Below are positions 31,710-39,555 of a stretch of 48,983 bases of DNA, one piece after another. Position 1 is the stretch's first letter. Every line of letters starts with the position of its first letter. A program made the position numbers and the translations under genes. Source of the DNA: Pseudonocardia sp. (lineage in GTDB: Bacteria > Actinomycetota > Actinomycetes > Mycobacteriales > Pseudonocardiaceae); contig NZ_JAOPWR010000059.1 in assembly GCF_025965585.1 (NCBI RefSeq), positions 1 to 48,983 of the forward strand. Direction: 5' to 3'. Under the pieces are notes generated by a model. It searched no databases. It saw only the letters and a list, made by a program, of their open reading frames with translations, and was not told where the DNA came from.

Positions 31710-33272
31710 TCACGCCACCAGCGGTGGCACCATCGCCTCCACGAGATGGGGGCCGGGCTCGGCCGCCGCCCTCCGCAGCGCGCCGGCGAAACCCTCGGCG
31801 GTGTCGACCCGTACGGCGGGCACGCCCATGCCCGTGGCCAGCGCGACGAAGTCCAGCCGCGGGCCGCCGATGTCGAGCAGCGCCTTCGCGCGGGCGCCGT
31901 CGCCCACGACGAAGCCCGACGCCCCGACCTGCTGCAGCTCGCCCCGCAGGATCGCGTAGGCGCTGTTGTTGTAGACGACGGTGGTGACGTCGAGGCTCTC
32001 GCGGGCGTGCGTCCACAGTGCCGAGATCGTGTACATCGCGCTGCCGTCGGCCTGCAGGCACCACACGGGACGGTCCGGGCAGGCCACGGACGCACCGGTG
32101 GCGGCGGGCAGGCCGTAGCCGATGGCGCCGCCGGTGAGGGTGAGCCAGTCGTGGCGCGGGGCGCCCGCGGTGGCCCCGGGCAGTCCGAGGCCTGACGTGA
32201 TCGCCTCGTCGACGACGATCGCCCCCTCGGGCAGCAGCGTCCCGACCACGGCCGAGGCGGTCTCGACGGTCAGGGCGCCCGTGGGCAGCTGCGGCCGGGA
32301 CGCCCGCGCCAGGGTGGGGGTGGTGCCGGGGGCGACCAGGTCGGCGAGCTCGGCCAGTGCGTCGGCGGCCGCGCCCTCGCGGACCACCACCTCGTGCACG
32401 GTGCAGCCCTCGGGCACGAGATCGCCCGGCTGGCCGGGGTAGGCGAAGAAGCTGACCGGCGAGCGGGCCCCGACCAGGACGAGGTGCCGCGCGCCCCGCA
32501 GCTGGTGGACGGCCATGTCGGCGGCGTAGCCGAGCCGCCCGGCGGGGGCGACGCCCGCACCCCGTTCGAGCCGGGTCGGGAAGGTCTCGGTGAGCAGCCG
32601 CGCTCCGGTGGCGGTGGCGATCCGGTCGGCGGCGGCGAGCCCGTCGGCCCGGGTGGCGTCGCCCCCGACCAGCAGGACGCACCGCTCCCCGCAGGTGAGG
32701 GCGTCGGCGGCCGCCTTGACCGCCTCCGGCTCGGCGGTGACCCGGGACGCGACAGGCCGCGGTGCGGCGGGAGCCCCGCCGTCGGACCAGCTGACATCGG
32801 CGGGCAGTACGAGGGTCGCGATGGTGCCCGCACGGGCCGCGGCCACGGCGGCGGCCGCGTCGGCCCCGACGTCCGCGGAGGAGGCGCTGTGGTGCACCCA
32901 CCCCGACACCGACCCGGCGACGGCGTCGATGTCGGACTGCAGCGGGGCGTCGTACCGCGCGTGGAACGTGGCGTGGTCGCCCACGACGTTGACGATCGGC
33001 GTGCCGGCCCGGCGGGCGTTGTGCAGGTTGGCCAGCCCGTTGCCCAGGCCCGGCCCCAGGTGCAGCAGCGTGGCCGCGGGCCGGTCGGCCATCCGGGCGT
33101 AGCCGTCGGCCGCGCCGGTGGCCACGCCCTCGAAGAGGGTCAGGACCGCACGCATCTCCGGCACCCCGTCCAGCGCGGCGACGAAGTGCATCTCCGACGT
33201 GCCGGGGTTGGCGAAGCAGACGTCCACGCCGCTCGCGACGAGGGAGTGCAGGAGTGCGTGCGCTCCGTTCAC
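31710..33272 (-). CDS. Thiamine-diphosphate-dependent enzyme (acetolactate synthase-like)
   Basis: 520 residues. The N-terminal half has the TPP-activating Glu48 (LTLFEGVATGAADGYARM) and NPGTSEMHFV. The C-terminal half has the cofactor motif ADGSAMYTISALWTH ending in YNNSAYAILRGELQ. The family covers acetolactate synthase, benzoylformate decarboxylase and similar decarboxylases; the true substrate is unknown. The GTG at 33272 overlaps the OsmC gene's stop by four bases. The very long open frame upstream of 33272 is ignored because it runs through opposite-strand genes. Confidence 0.8.
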   Translation of the reverse strand: MNGAHALLHSLVASGVDVCFANPGTSEMHFVAALDGVPEMRAVLTLFEGVATGAADGYARMADRPAATLLHLGPGLGNGLANLHNARRAGTPIVNVVGDHATFHARYDAPLQSDIDAVAGSVSGWVHHSASSADVGADAAAAVAAARAGTIATLVLPADVSWSDGGAPAAPRPVASRVTAEPEAVKAAADALTCGERCVLLVGGDATRADGLAAADRIATATGARLLTETFPTRLERGAGVAPAGRLGYAADMAVHQLRGARHLVLVGARSPVSFFAYPGQPGDLVPEGCTVHEVVVREGAAADALAELADLVAPGTTPTLARASRPQLPTGALTVETASAVVGTLLPEGAIVVDEAITSGLGLPGATAGAPRHDWLTLTGGAIGYGLPAATGASVACPDRPVWCLQADGSAMYTISALWTHARESLDVTTVVYNNSAYAILRGELQQVGASGFVVGDGARAKALLDIGGPRLDFVALATGMGVPAVRVDTAEGFAGALRRAAAEPGPHLVEAMVPPLVA

Positions 33273-33799
33273 GCGCTCGTGCTCTCCGGCGTCCGGACGT
33301 TCACGGCCGTGCTGGGGGAGTTGACCAGCGTCTGCAGCACCACGCAGTAGCGCTCGGTCAGCTTCATCAGCGTGGCGACCTGGTCGGCGTCGGCCGTGGT
33401 GTCCAGGTCGAAGGTCAGGCGGATGTCGCGGAAGCCCACCGGGGCCTCCTTGTCGACGCCGAGCGTGCCGCGGAAATCGAGGTCGCCCTCGGCGTGCAGG
33501 GTGCCGGCGACGTCGATGCCCAGCGATGTGGCGACCGCCCGCATCGTGACGCCGGCGCAGGCCACGAGGGCCTCGAGCAGCATGTCGCCCGAGCAGAGCT
33601 GCATGCCGTCGCCCCCGGTGGCGGGGTGCAGGCCGGCCTCGACCAGCGCGGTGGCGGTCGTGACCCGGCAGGCGATACCGGTGCCGTCGAGCTCGCCGTC
33701 GGCCTTGAGCGTGACCACCGCGGAGGCGGGGTCGTCCTTGTACTGCGCCTTCAGTGGGCCCTGGATGCCCTTGAGCGTGTCTGCGTCCATGGGCGACAT
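33269..33799 (-). CDS. OsmC/Ohr-family peroxide-reductase-like protein
   Basis: 176 residues. OsmC landmarks are GDGMQLCSGDMLLEALVACA and the late ERYCVV; Cys81 and Cys152 are at the positions of the two reactive cysteines of the family. It is likely a thiol peroxidase for organic peroxides. The ATG at 33799 is preferred to 33790 because GGGAGG lies six bases upstream. Translationally coupled to the TPP enzyme; why they pair is unclear. Divergent from the phosphatidyltransferase gene. Confidence 0.75.
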   Translation of the reverse strand: MSPMDADTLKGIQGPLKAQYKDDPASAVVTLKADGELDGTGIACRVTTATALVEAGLHPATGGDGMQLCSGDMLLEALVACAGVTMRAVATSLGIDVAGTLHAEGDLDFRGTLGVDKEAPVGFRDIRLTFDLDTTADADQVATLMKLTERYCVVLQTLVNSPSTAVNVRTPESTSA

Positions 33800-33849
33800 C
33801 GTGCCTCCCGGCCGGGCGCCACGCACCCGCCGGGTGGACGGGCCGGCAG

Positions 33850-33855
33850 TACTGT
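33850..33855 (+). promoter_or_regulatory. -10 box for the phosphatidyltransferase gene
   Basis: TACTGT ends nine bases before the GTG at 33864, consistent with a leaderless transcript. Confidence 0.35.
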
Positions 33856-33863
33856 CTGCTCCC

Positions 33864-34517
33864 GTGCCCGCCGCACCGACGCTCTCGGACCACAGCCGCG
33901 TCCTGACGATCCCCAACGCGCTGAGCGTGCTGCGCCTGCTCGGGGTGCCGTTGTTCGTCTGGCTGCTGATCGGCTCGCGGCCCGACGGGTTCGCCGTGCA
34001 GGACGTCTGGGCGATCGTCGTGCTGGGCATCGGCGGCATCACCGACTGGCTCGACGGCAAGCTCGCCCGGCTGCTGGACCAGCACAGCCGTCTGGGGGCC
34101 CTGCTCGACCCCGCGGTGGACCGGCTCTACATCCTCGCCGCGCTGGTGGCGCTGGCCGTGCGCGACGTCGTGCCCTGGTGGGGCGTGGTCCTGCTGGTCG
34201 CCCGCGACCTGGTGCTGGGCGTCTGCGTGCTGGTGCTGCGCCGCCGCGGGTACGGGCCCTTCGTCGTCACCTACCTGGGCAAGGCCGCCACGTTCCTGCT
34301 GCTGTACGCCTTCCCGCTGCTGCTGGCCGGCCTCGGGGAGGGCTGGTTCTCCGACATCTGCCGCCCGCTGGGCTATGCGTTCGCGATCTGGGGCACGGCC
34401 CTCTACCTCTACTCGGGCGCGCTCTACCTGGCGGAGTTCGTGCTGGCGCTGCGGCGTCCGGTGGACCGGCCGCCTGCCGATGGGGCGGTGCCCCGGCCCA
34501 CCCCGTCGGATGGCTAG
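33864..34517 (+). CDS. CDP-alcohol phosphatidyltransferase
   Basis: 217 residues, integral membrane, about six hydrophobic helices. The full active-site signature D-x2-D-G-x2-A-R-x8-G-x3-D-x3-D is present (D61, D64, G65, A68, R69, G78, D82, D86). It condenses CDP-diacylglycerol with an alcohol phosphate or phospholipid; phosphatidylglycerophosphate or cardiolipin synthesis is likely. In mycobacteria a pgsA-type gene also lies just before the gcvH region. GTG start at 33864. The promoter for gcvH lies inside its last codons. Confidence 0.87.
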   Translation: MPAAPTLSDHSRVLTIPNALSVLRLLGVPLFVWLLIGSRPDGFAVQDVWAIVVLGIGGITDWLDGKLARLLDQHSRLGALLDPAVDRLYILAALVALAVRDVVPWWGVVLLVARDLVLGVCVLVLRRRGYGPFVVTYLGKAATFLLLYAFPLLLAGLGEGWFSDICRPLGYAFAIWGTALYLYSGALYLAEFVLALRRPVDRPPADGAVPRPTPSDG

Positions 34518-34519
34518 GC
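34514..34519 (+). promoter_or_regulatory. -10 box of gcvH inside the upstream gene
   Basis: TAGGCT overlaps the stop codon of the phosphatidyltransferase and lies eight bases before the GTG at 34528. It supports 34528 over the in-frame ATG at 34510 as the gcvH start. Confidence 0.45.
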
Positions 34520-34527
34520 TCCCCGGC

Positions 34528-34914
34528 GTGATCCCCGAGGACCTGCGGTACACCGAAGCCCACGAGTGGGTGCGCGAGATGGGGGACGGGGTGGTGCGGA
34601 TCGGCATCACCGACCACGCCCAGTCCCAGCTCGGCGATGTCGTCTTCGTCCAGCTCCCCGACGTCGGGACCACGGTGGCCGCGGGCGCCGCGGTCGGCGA
34701 GGTCGAGTCCACCAAGTCCGTGTCGGACCTCTACGCCCCCGTCGGCGGCACCGTCGTCGCGGTCAACGAGGCTCTGGCCGACAATCCCGAGCTGATCAAC
34801 AGCGGCCCGTACGAGGCCGGTTGGATGATCGACGTGCAGCTCGCGGACGGCGCCACGGGCGTCCCCGCCGACCTGCTCGACGCCGCGGCGTACGGCGAGC
34901 TCGTCGGCAGCTGA
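34528..34914 (+). CDS. gcvH: Glycine cleavage system H protein
   Basis: 128 residues from the GTG at 34528 (protein begins V/M-IPEDLRYTEAHEWV, the usual GcvH start). The lipoyl lysine is Lys63 in VESTKSVSDLYAP. The protein carries the aminomethyl group from GcvP to GcvT; lipoylated form needed. gcvP is 5 kb downstream with its own riboswitch, and no gcvT is in the window apart from the GcvT domain of the FAD fusion. Confidence 0.93.
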   Translation: MIPEDLRYTEAHEWVREMGDGVVRIGITDHAQSQLGDVVFVQLPDVGTTVAAGAAVGEVESTKSVSDLYAPVGGTVVAVNEALADNPELINSGPYEAGWMIDVQLADGATGVPADLLDAAAYGELVGS

Positions 34915-34943
34915 CCGGCCCGTGCGGGTCCTGCCCCACGCGG

Positions 34944-34949
34944 TAGGTT
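34944..34949 (+). promoter_or_regulatory. -10 box of garA
   Basis: TAGGTT lies about 90 bases before the garA GTG, giving a longer leader than most genes here. AGGAGGAG lies just before the start. Confidence 0.35.
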
Positions 34950-35038
34950 GACCGCACCAACCACGCCGGACGGCCCATCAGGCCGCCCCGGCACATCGTC
35001 CAGCGCACATTTGCAGGAGTGCAGGAGGAGTCCCCGAG

Positions 35039-35476
35039 GTGACCACGAACGACGGGCCCGGCGTGCCCCCGGAGCGTTCCCCCGAGACCACGTCGGTCTT
35101 CCGGGCTGACTTCCTCTCCGAGGCCGAGCCTCCCGCCCAGGACCAGCCGGTCTCCGGCGTCGACGCCCTGCCCGAGGGCGCAGCCCTGCTGGTGGTCAAG
35201 CGCGGGCCGAACGCGGGATCGCGGTTCCTGCTCGACCGTGCGTCCACCAGCGCGGGGCGCCACCCCGACAGCGACATCTTCCTCGACGACGTCACGGTGT
35301 CGCGCCGGCACGCGGAGTTCCGCAACGACGGCGGCGAGTTCGTCGTCGTCGACGTCGGCAGCCTCAACGGCACCTACGTCAACCGCGAGCCGGTCGACAC
35401 CGCCGTCCTCGTCAACGGTGACGAGGTCCAGATCGGGAAGTTCCGGCTGGTCTTCATCACCGGCGCCCGCGGCTGA
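35039..35476 (+). CDS. garA: FHA-domain metabolic regulator GarA/OdhI
   Basis: 145 residues. The N-terminal ETTSVF (16-21) holds the threonines phosphorylated by PknB/PknG in known GarA. The FHA domain follows, with AGRHPDSDIFLDDVTVSRRH and GSLNGTYVN carrying the phospho-binding residues. The unphosphorylated form binds 2-oxoglutarate dehydrogenase and glutamate enzymes and tunes carbon/nitrogen flux. Adjacent to gcvH as in mycobacteria. GTG start with a strong SD. Confidence 0.93.
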   Translation: MTTNDGPGVPPERSPETTSVFRADFLSEAEPPAQDQPVSGVDALPEGAALLVVKRGPNAGSRFLLDRASTSAGRHPDSDIFLDDVTVSRRHAEFRNDGGEFVVVDVGSLNGTYVNREPVDTAVLVNGDEVQIGKFRLVFITGARG

Positions 35477-35607
35477 CGTCGCACGACGCCGGCCGGGGTG
35501 CGTTCGCGACCCTCGGCGACCGTCCGCCGCCCGTCCGGAGGCGGGCGCGGGCCGGGCGTCACGTGTAGCGTCGAAGCACAGCAGGACCGTCAGGAGGAGG
35601 AGAGCGC

Positions 35608-36081
35608 ATGAGCGAGATGCGCGTCGTGGGCGTCCGGGTCGAACTGCCCGCGAACCAGCCGATCCTCCTGTTGCGGGAGACCAGTGGTGATCGCTATCTC
35701 CCGATCTGGATCGGCTCGGTGGAGGCCACCGCGATCGCCCTGGAGCAGCAGGGGGTCAAACCCGCCCGCCCGTTGACCCACGACCTCCTCAAGGACGTGA
35801 TCGCCGGGCTGGGCCGCCGACTGGAGCAGGTGCGTATCACCGACCTCCAGGAGGGCACGTTCTACGCCGAGCTCGTCTTCGACGGCGGGGTCAAGGTGTC
35901 GGCGCGGCCGAGCGACTCGGTGGCGCTGGCCCTGCGGGTCGGGGTGCCGATCCACGCCGAGGAGAGCGTCCTCGCCGAGGCCGGGCTGATCATCCCGGAC
36001 GAGCAGGAGGACGAGGTCGAGAAGTTCCGGGAGTTCCTGGACTCGATCTCTCCCGAGGACTTCCGGGGCGCCCAGCCCTGA
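35608..36081 (+). CDS. Bifunctional nuclease family protein (DUF151)
   Basis: 157 residues. Conserved features are LPIWIGSVEATAIALEQQGV, RPLTHDLLKDVI and ARPSDSVALALRVGVPIHAE. This is a widespread small family called bifunctional nuclease after plant members; in actinomycetes the function is not settled. In M. tuberculosis the homologue (Rv1829) sits in the same cluster. GGAGGAGGAG upstream of the ATG. TAGCGT (35566-35571) may be its -10. Confidence 0.85.
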   Translation: MSEMRVVGVRVELPANQPILLLRETSGDRYLPIWIGSVEATAIALEQQGVKPARPLTHDLLKDVIAGLGRRLEQVRITDLQEGTFYAELVFDGGVKVSARPSDSVALALRVGVPIHAEESVLAEAGLIIPDEQEDEVEKFREFLDSISPEDFRGAQP

Positions 36082-36131
36082 GGTCCGGCCCCGGTCCGGG
36101 TATTCCGCCGGGCGACACGCCCAGGACTGGG

Positions 36132-36181
36132 TGACCGGTCCGGCGCGCCGCGTTGACCGGTCGCGTGTGCCCGCTTACGGT
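36132..36181 (+). promoter_or_regulatory. Promoter with two TGACCGGTC repeats
   Basis: TTGACC (36153-36158), 17-base spacer, TACGGT (36176-36181): a near-consensus housekeeping promoter. TGACCGGTC occurs at 36132-36140 and 36154-36162, 22 bases apart, the second covering the -35. Each contains the palindrome GACCGGTC, so the pair may be an operator. Confidence 0.6.
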
Positions 36182-36251
36182 CAGTGCAACACAGTGGTGA
36201 TCCACCGGACGGTTCCTCCGCACCGGGTGCACCCCGGCGGGAAGGAGCTCG

Positions 36252-36830
36252 GTGGACGACCCGCCGACCAGCACGCCTGAACAGGGCGAGCTCTTCCCTG
36301 ATCCCCTCCTCGGAGCGGGGTTCGACGGGACGCCCGACCAACTCGTCGGGTTCCGGGGGCCCACCGCCACGCAGGTCGTGGGCATCACCTACCGGCAGCT
36401 CGACTACTGGGCCCGCACCGGTCTCGTCGTCCCGTCGATCCGTGGGGCCGCGGGCTCGGGGTCGCAGCGCCTCTACTCCTTCAAGGACGTGCTCGTCCTC
36501 AAGGTCGTCAAGCGGCTGCTCGACGCCGGGGTGTCCCTGCAGAACATCCGTGTCGCCGTCGAGCACCTGCGGCGCCGCGGCATCCGCGACCTCGCCGGCA
36601 TCACCCTCTTCAGCGACGGCACCACGGTCTACGAGTGCTCCTCGCCTGAGGAGGTCGTCGACCTGCTCCGTGGTGGCCAGGGCGTGTTCGGCATCGCGGT
36701 GTCCGGGGCCATGCGCGAGATCAGCGGCTCCATCAAGGACTTCCCGGTGGAGCGCGCCGACGGCGGCACCGTCGACGAGTCGCCCGAGGACGAGCTGTCG
36801 CGCCGCCGCTCCCGCAAGGCCATCAGCTAG
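36252..36830 (+). CDS. MerR-family regulator (Rv1830-like)
   Basis: 192 residues. MerR helix-turn-helix and wing in about 45-110: GITYRQLDYWARTGLVVPSI, RLYSFKDVLVLKVVKRLLDA, GVSLQNIRVAVEHLRRRGI. The N-terminal QGELFPDPLLG and the C-terminal GQGVFGIAVSGAMREI are shared with the mycobacterial protein of the same cluster (Rv1830), which has been linked to cell division. The second MerR gene usual in this cluster (Rv1828-like) is not present between garA and the DUF151 gene. GTG start with GAAGGAG upstream. May bind the repeats in its own promoter. Confidence 0.87.
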   Translation: MDDPPTSTPEQGELFPDPLLGAGFDGTPDQLVGFRGPTATQVVGITYRQLDYWARTGLVVPSIRGAAGSGSQRLYSFKDVLVLKVVKRLLDAGVSLQNIRVAVEHLRRRGIRDLAGITLFSDGTTVYECSSPEEVVDLLRGGQGVFGIAVSGAMREISGSIKDFPVERADGGTVDESPEDELSRRRSRKAIS

Positions 36831-36990
36831 CTCTCTCAGCTCTCGACTCGAAGGGGCCGTACTCGGCCGGCAGCCTGTCGAGACGGGCCTGGTTCCACAG
36901 CGCGAGGCCGACGGCGGGCAGTGAGACGCCGAACGAGATCATCGCCTGCGGGTGGTAGGCGGCGGTGGTCGCGGGCGGCGGGGCTTCGTG
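36823..36990 (-). pseudogene. Possible C-terminal gene fragment
   Basis: On the minus strand a frame with high third-position GC reads APPPATTAAYHPQAM, then ISFGVSLPAVGLALWNQ and ARLDRLPAEYGPFESRAERAS, ending at 36823. The hydrophobic part could be one membrane helix. The frame is closed by a stop near 37050, and the only ATG lies at the helix, so no full gene exists. It looks like the tail of a lost membrane protein; I do not recognise the family. Confidence 0.3.
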
Positions 36991-37036
36991 GTCATGGGAG
37001 AGCGTGCCGCTCCCCGCCGCTCCGGCGTCCGTGGAG

Positions 37037-37741
37037 CTACGGCGCGTGGGTCACGAGGTCGTCACCGCGCCCGGCCGCCCCGCCGTCGTCGAAGGCGCCA
37101 CGCTCGGCCAGATGGTCCACGAGCAGTCGGCCGACGTGGTGCACGTGCTCCTCCATCGCCGCACGGGCGGCGCCGGGATCACGACGGGCCAGGGCGTCGA
37201 AGATCGCGTCGTGGTCGTGCGCCGACGCCTCGGCCCAGCCCTCGACACGGCCGAAGTGGTCGAGCGGCACGTAGTGCACGGTCATGACCAGCATCGACGT
37301 GAGGCGGTGGGCGCCGGGGGCCTTGTTGATCGTGCGGTGGATCTCGTGGTTGAGCTGGTCCACCCGCGTGGCGTCGCCGGCGCGGGCCGCCGCCTCGAGG
37401 TCGCGCTGGACGGCGCGCAGCCGGTCGATCTCGGTGCGGGGCAGCAACGTCGCGCTGCGGGCCGCGAGCTCGCCTGCGATGTGGGCCTGGACGGCGAACA
37501 GGTCGTGCACGTCGCCGCGCTCGACCGGCACCACGCGGAACCCACGGCGCGGCTCCCAGCGCACCGTGCCCTCGCTCTGCAGGATCATGAGGGCCTCGCG
37601 CACCGGGGTGGCGCTGACACCGAGCCGGGTGGCGAGGTGCTCGACCCGGATGAACTCCGAGGCGCGCAGCTCGCCGACCATGATCGCCTCGCGGATGTGG
37701 CTGGCCACCCGCTCGCTGAGCTGCTGCTTCGGGAAGTCCAC
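37037..37741 (-). CDS. GntR-family regulator with FCD domain
   Basis: 234 residues. Winged helix in about 10-70 (RLGVSATPVREALMILQSEG), then an FCD-type helical ligand domain with the metal-binding pattern (Asp/His in RVDQLNHEIHRTINK, HDHDAIFDAL and MEEHVHHV). Starts one base after the acyl-CoA dehydrogenase stop, so both are on one transcript; it likely senses an acyl-CoA or organic acid and controls the operon. GTG start at 37741. Confidence 0.85.
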   Translation of the reverse strand: MDFPKQQLSERVASHIREAIMVGELRASEFIRVEHLATRLGVSATPVREALMILQSEGTVRWEPRRGFRVVPVERGDVHDLFAVQAHIAGELAARSATLLPRTEIDRLRAVQRDLEAAARAGDATRVDQLNHEIHRTINKAPGAHRLTSMLVMTVHYVPLDHFGRVEGWAEASAHDHDAIFDALARRDPGAARAAMEEHVHHVGRLLVDHLAERGAFDDGGAAGRGDDLVTHAP

Positions 37742-37742
37742 C

Positions 37743-38906
37743 TCAGCCGAGTCCGCCCCGCTTGACCAGCTGCGAGGCGATGACGTTGCGCTGGATCTCG
37801 TTGGTGCCCTCGCCGACGATCATGAGCGGGGCGTCGCGGAAGTAGCGTTCGACGTCGAACTCGGTGGAGTAGCCGTATCCGCCGTGGATGCGGACGGCGT
37901 CCAGCGCGACCTCCATGGCCATCTCGGAGTTGAAGAGCTTGGCCATGCCGGCCTCCATGTCGGCGCGCTGGCCGGCGTCGTACTTGTCGGCGGCGTAGAG
38001 GATGAGCTGGCGGCCTGCGGTGATCTTGGTGGCCATGTTCGCGAGGTAGTTGCCGATGGACTGGTGCTTCCAGATGGGTTGGCCGAAGCTCTCGCGGTCC
38101 TGGGCGTAGCGGAGGGCGTCGTCGAAGGCGGCGCGCGCCACGCCGAGGGCGCGGGCCGCGACCTGGATGCGGCCGGTCTCCAGCCCCTTCATCATCTGGG
38201 CGAAGCCCTTGCCCACGACGCCGCCGAGCACGGACGAGGCGGGGGCGCGGTAGCCGTCGAAGAGCAGCTCGCAGGACTCGACGCCCTTGTAACCGAGCTT
38301 GGGCAGGTCCTTGGAGACCGTGAGCCCGGGGCCGTGCTCGACCAGCAGGATCGAGACGCCCTTGTGCGGGGGAGTGGCGGTGGGGTCGGTCTTGCACATC
38401 AGCGCGATGAGCTGGGAGCGCCGCGAGTTGGTGATCCAGGTCTTGGCGCCGTCGACAACGTAGGTGTCGCCGTCGCGGGTGGCGCGGGTGGTCATGGCCT
38501 GCAGGTCCGACCCGCCGCCGGGCTCGGTGAGCGCCATGGTGGCCCGGACCTCGCCGGTGGCCATCCTCGGCAGGTAGTGCTGCTTCTGCTCCTCGGTGCC
38601 GAAGGCCAGCAGGAGCTTGGAGACCACGGTGTGGCCGCCCATCGCGCCGGCGAGGCTCATCCAGCCCCGTGCGAGCTCGGCGGTGACCAGCGCGTAGCAG
38701 GGCATCGAGACCGGCGCCTCGCCGTAGGGCTCCGGGATGGCGAGCCCGAAGATCCCGAGCTCCTTCATCTGCTCGATCAGCTTCTCGGGATATTCGTTCG
38801 CGTGTTCGAGTTCGCGGACCACGGGGCGGACCTCACGGTCCACGAACTCGCGCACGACGTCGACGACGGCCTGTTCCTCGGTGCTCAGCTCCACGGGCGT
38901 CAACAT
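37743..38906 (-). CDS. Acyl-CoA dehydrogenase
   Basis: 387 residues, usual size. FAD and substrate segments are MALTEPGGGSDL and KTWITNSRRSQ. The catalytic base is Glu366 in VGEGTNEIQR, the position used by short- and medium-chain enzymes. C-terminal GGYGYSTEF is also conserved. It desaturates a fatty or branched acyl-CoA; chain length unknown. The ATG at 38906 is preferred over upstream starts because an AT-rich promoter-like island lies directly before it. The divergent side is a DoxX-like gene. Confidence 0.87.
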   Translation of the reverse strand: MLTPVELSTEEQAVVDVVREFVDREVRPVVRELEHANEYPEKLIEQMKELGIFGLAIPEPYGEAPVSMPCYALVTAELARGWMSLAGAMGGHTVVSKLLLAFGTEEQKQHYLPRMATGEVRATMALTEPGGGSDLQAMTTRATRDGDTYVVDGAKTWITNSRRSQLIALMCKTDPTATPPHKGVSILLVEHGPGLTVSKDLPKLGYKGVESCELLFDGYRAPASSVLGGVVGKGFAQMMKGLETGRIQVAARALGVARAAFDDALRYAQDRESFGQPIWKHQSIGNYLANMATKITAGRQLILYAADKYDAGQRADMEAGMAKLFNSEMAMEVALDAVRIHGGYGYSTEFDVERYFRDAPLMIVGEGTNEIQRNVIASQLVKRGGLG

Positions 38907-38919
38907 AATATAGAGTTCG
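38904..38919 (-). promoter_or_regulatory. AT-rich imperfect dyad at the dehydrogenase start
   Basis: On the minus strand AACTCTATATTATGTT (around 38918-38903), an imperfect dyad and one of the few AT-rich spots in the window. It spans the ATG. A binding site for the GntR regulator would fit. Confidence 0.35.
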
Positions 38920-38926
38920 TGCTCGG

Positions 38927-39346
38927 TCAGCTGCGTGTGACGAGGTCGCGGACGATCGCCCGCAGGCCGGCGTGGCGGAGGTAGAGCGCCACCCAGGCGA
39001 CGATCCCGGTGTAGACGGGGAAGAGCAGCGTCGAGAACAGCGGGGCCTCGACGCGCAGCTGCGAGCACACGGCGCCGCCGAGGTAGCCGGTGAGCAGCAC
39101 CGCACCGAGCAGCGAGGTCCGCGGCACCAGGTAGAGGGCGAGGCAGCCGAGCAGCGTCGCCCCGACGACGGGCACGGCTGATGCGGGGAAGCCCATCTGC
39201 ACCGTCGCGTCGACGACGGCCTGCACCTGCAGGAGCTTGGTGATGCAGTCGAAGGCGAGGAACAGCGTGAGGCCGACGGTCAGCACGATGCCCGTGACGG
39301 CGGCGGCGCGGCTGATCGGGACGGCGGGGCGGGTCGTGGTGGTCAT
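38927..39346 (-). CDS. DoxX-like membrane protein
   Basis: 139 residues with four hydrophobic helices: VTGIVLTVGLTLFLAFDCIT, AVPVVGATLLGCLALYLVP, LLGAVLLTGYLGGAVCSQLR and TLLFPVYTGIVAWVALYL. The layout and the K-LLQ start after helix 1 fit the DoxX_2-like family; function of this group is not known. Start ATG at 39346 (MTTTTRPAVP) with AGGAG upstream; a longer open frame exists but is less likely. Nineteen bases from the dehydrogenase start. Confidence 0.7.
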   Translation of the reverse strand: MTTTTRPAVPISRAAAVTGIVLTVGLTLFLAFDCITKLLQVQAVVDATVQMGFPASAVPVVGATLLGCLALYLVPRTSLLGAVLLTGYLGGAVCSQLRVEAPLFSTLLFPVYTGIVAWVALYLRHAGLRAIVRDLVTRS

Positions 39347-39527
39347 GGGAACTCCTGGGTGAGCCGAAGCGGAACGGACACAGGGGAGACCCGCGCGCCG
39401 AGCGCGAGTCATCGGTCGGCGCGCGCCCTCTGTGCCGGGCGTGCACGGAGCTGCGCGCGCGCCGGGAGGAACGCGCGTGCGACGCGACCGGGGCCGGACG
39501 CACGGGCGCATCGCCCTGACCACCGGC

Positions 39528-39533
39528 TAGAGT
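39528..39533 (+). promoter_or_regulatory. -10 box of the gcvP transcript
   Basis: TAGAGT about 25 bases before the riboswitch. The -35 is not convincing. Confidence 0.35.
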
Positions 39534-39555
39534 GGGCGGCGCAGTCGCCGAACCA

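Noticed and set aside
33273-34715. Long N-terminal extension of the TPP enzyme
   Set aside because: It overlaps OsmC, the phosphatidyltransferase and gcvH; the GTG at 33272 gives a full-length enzyme.
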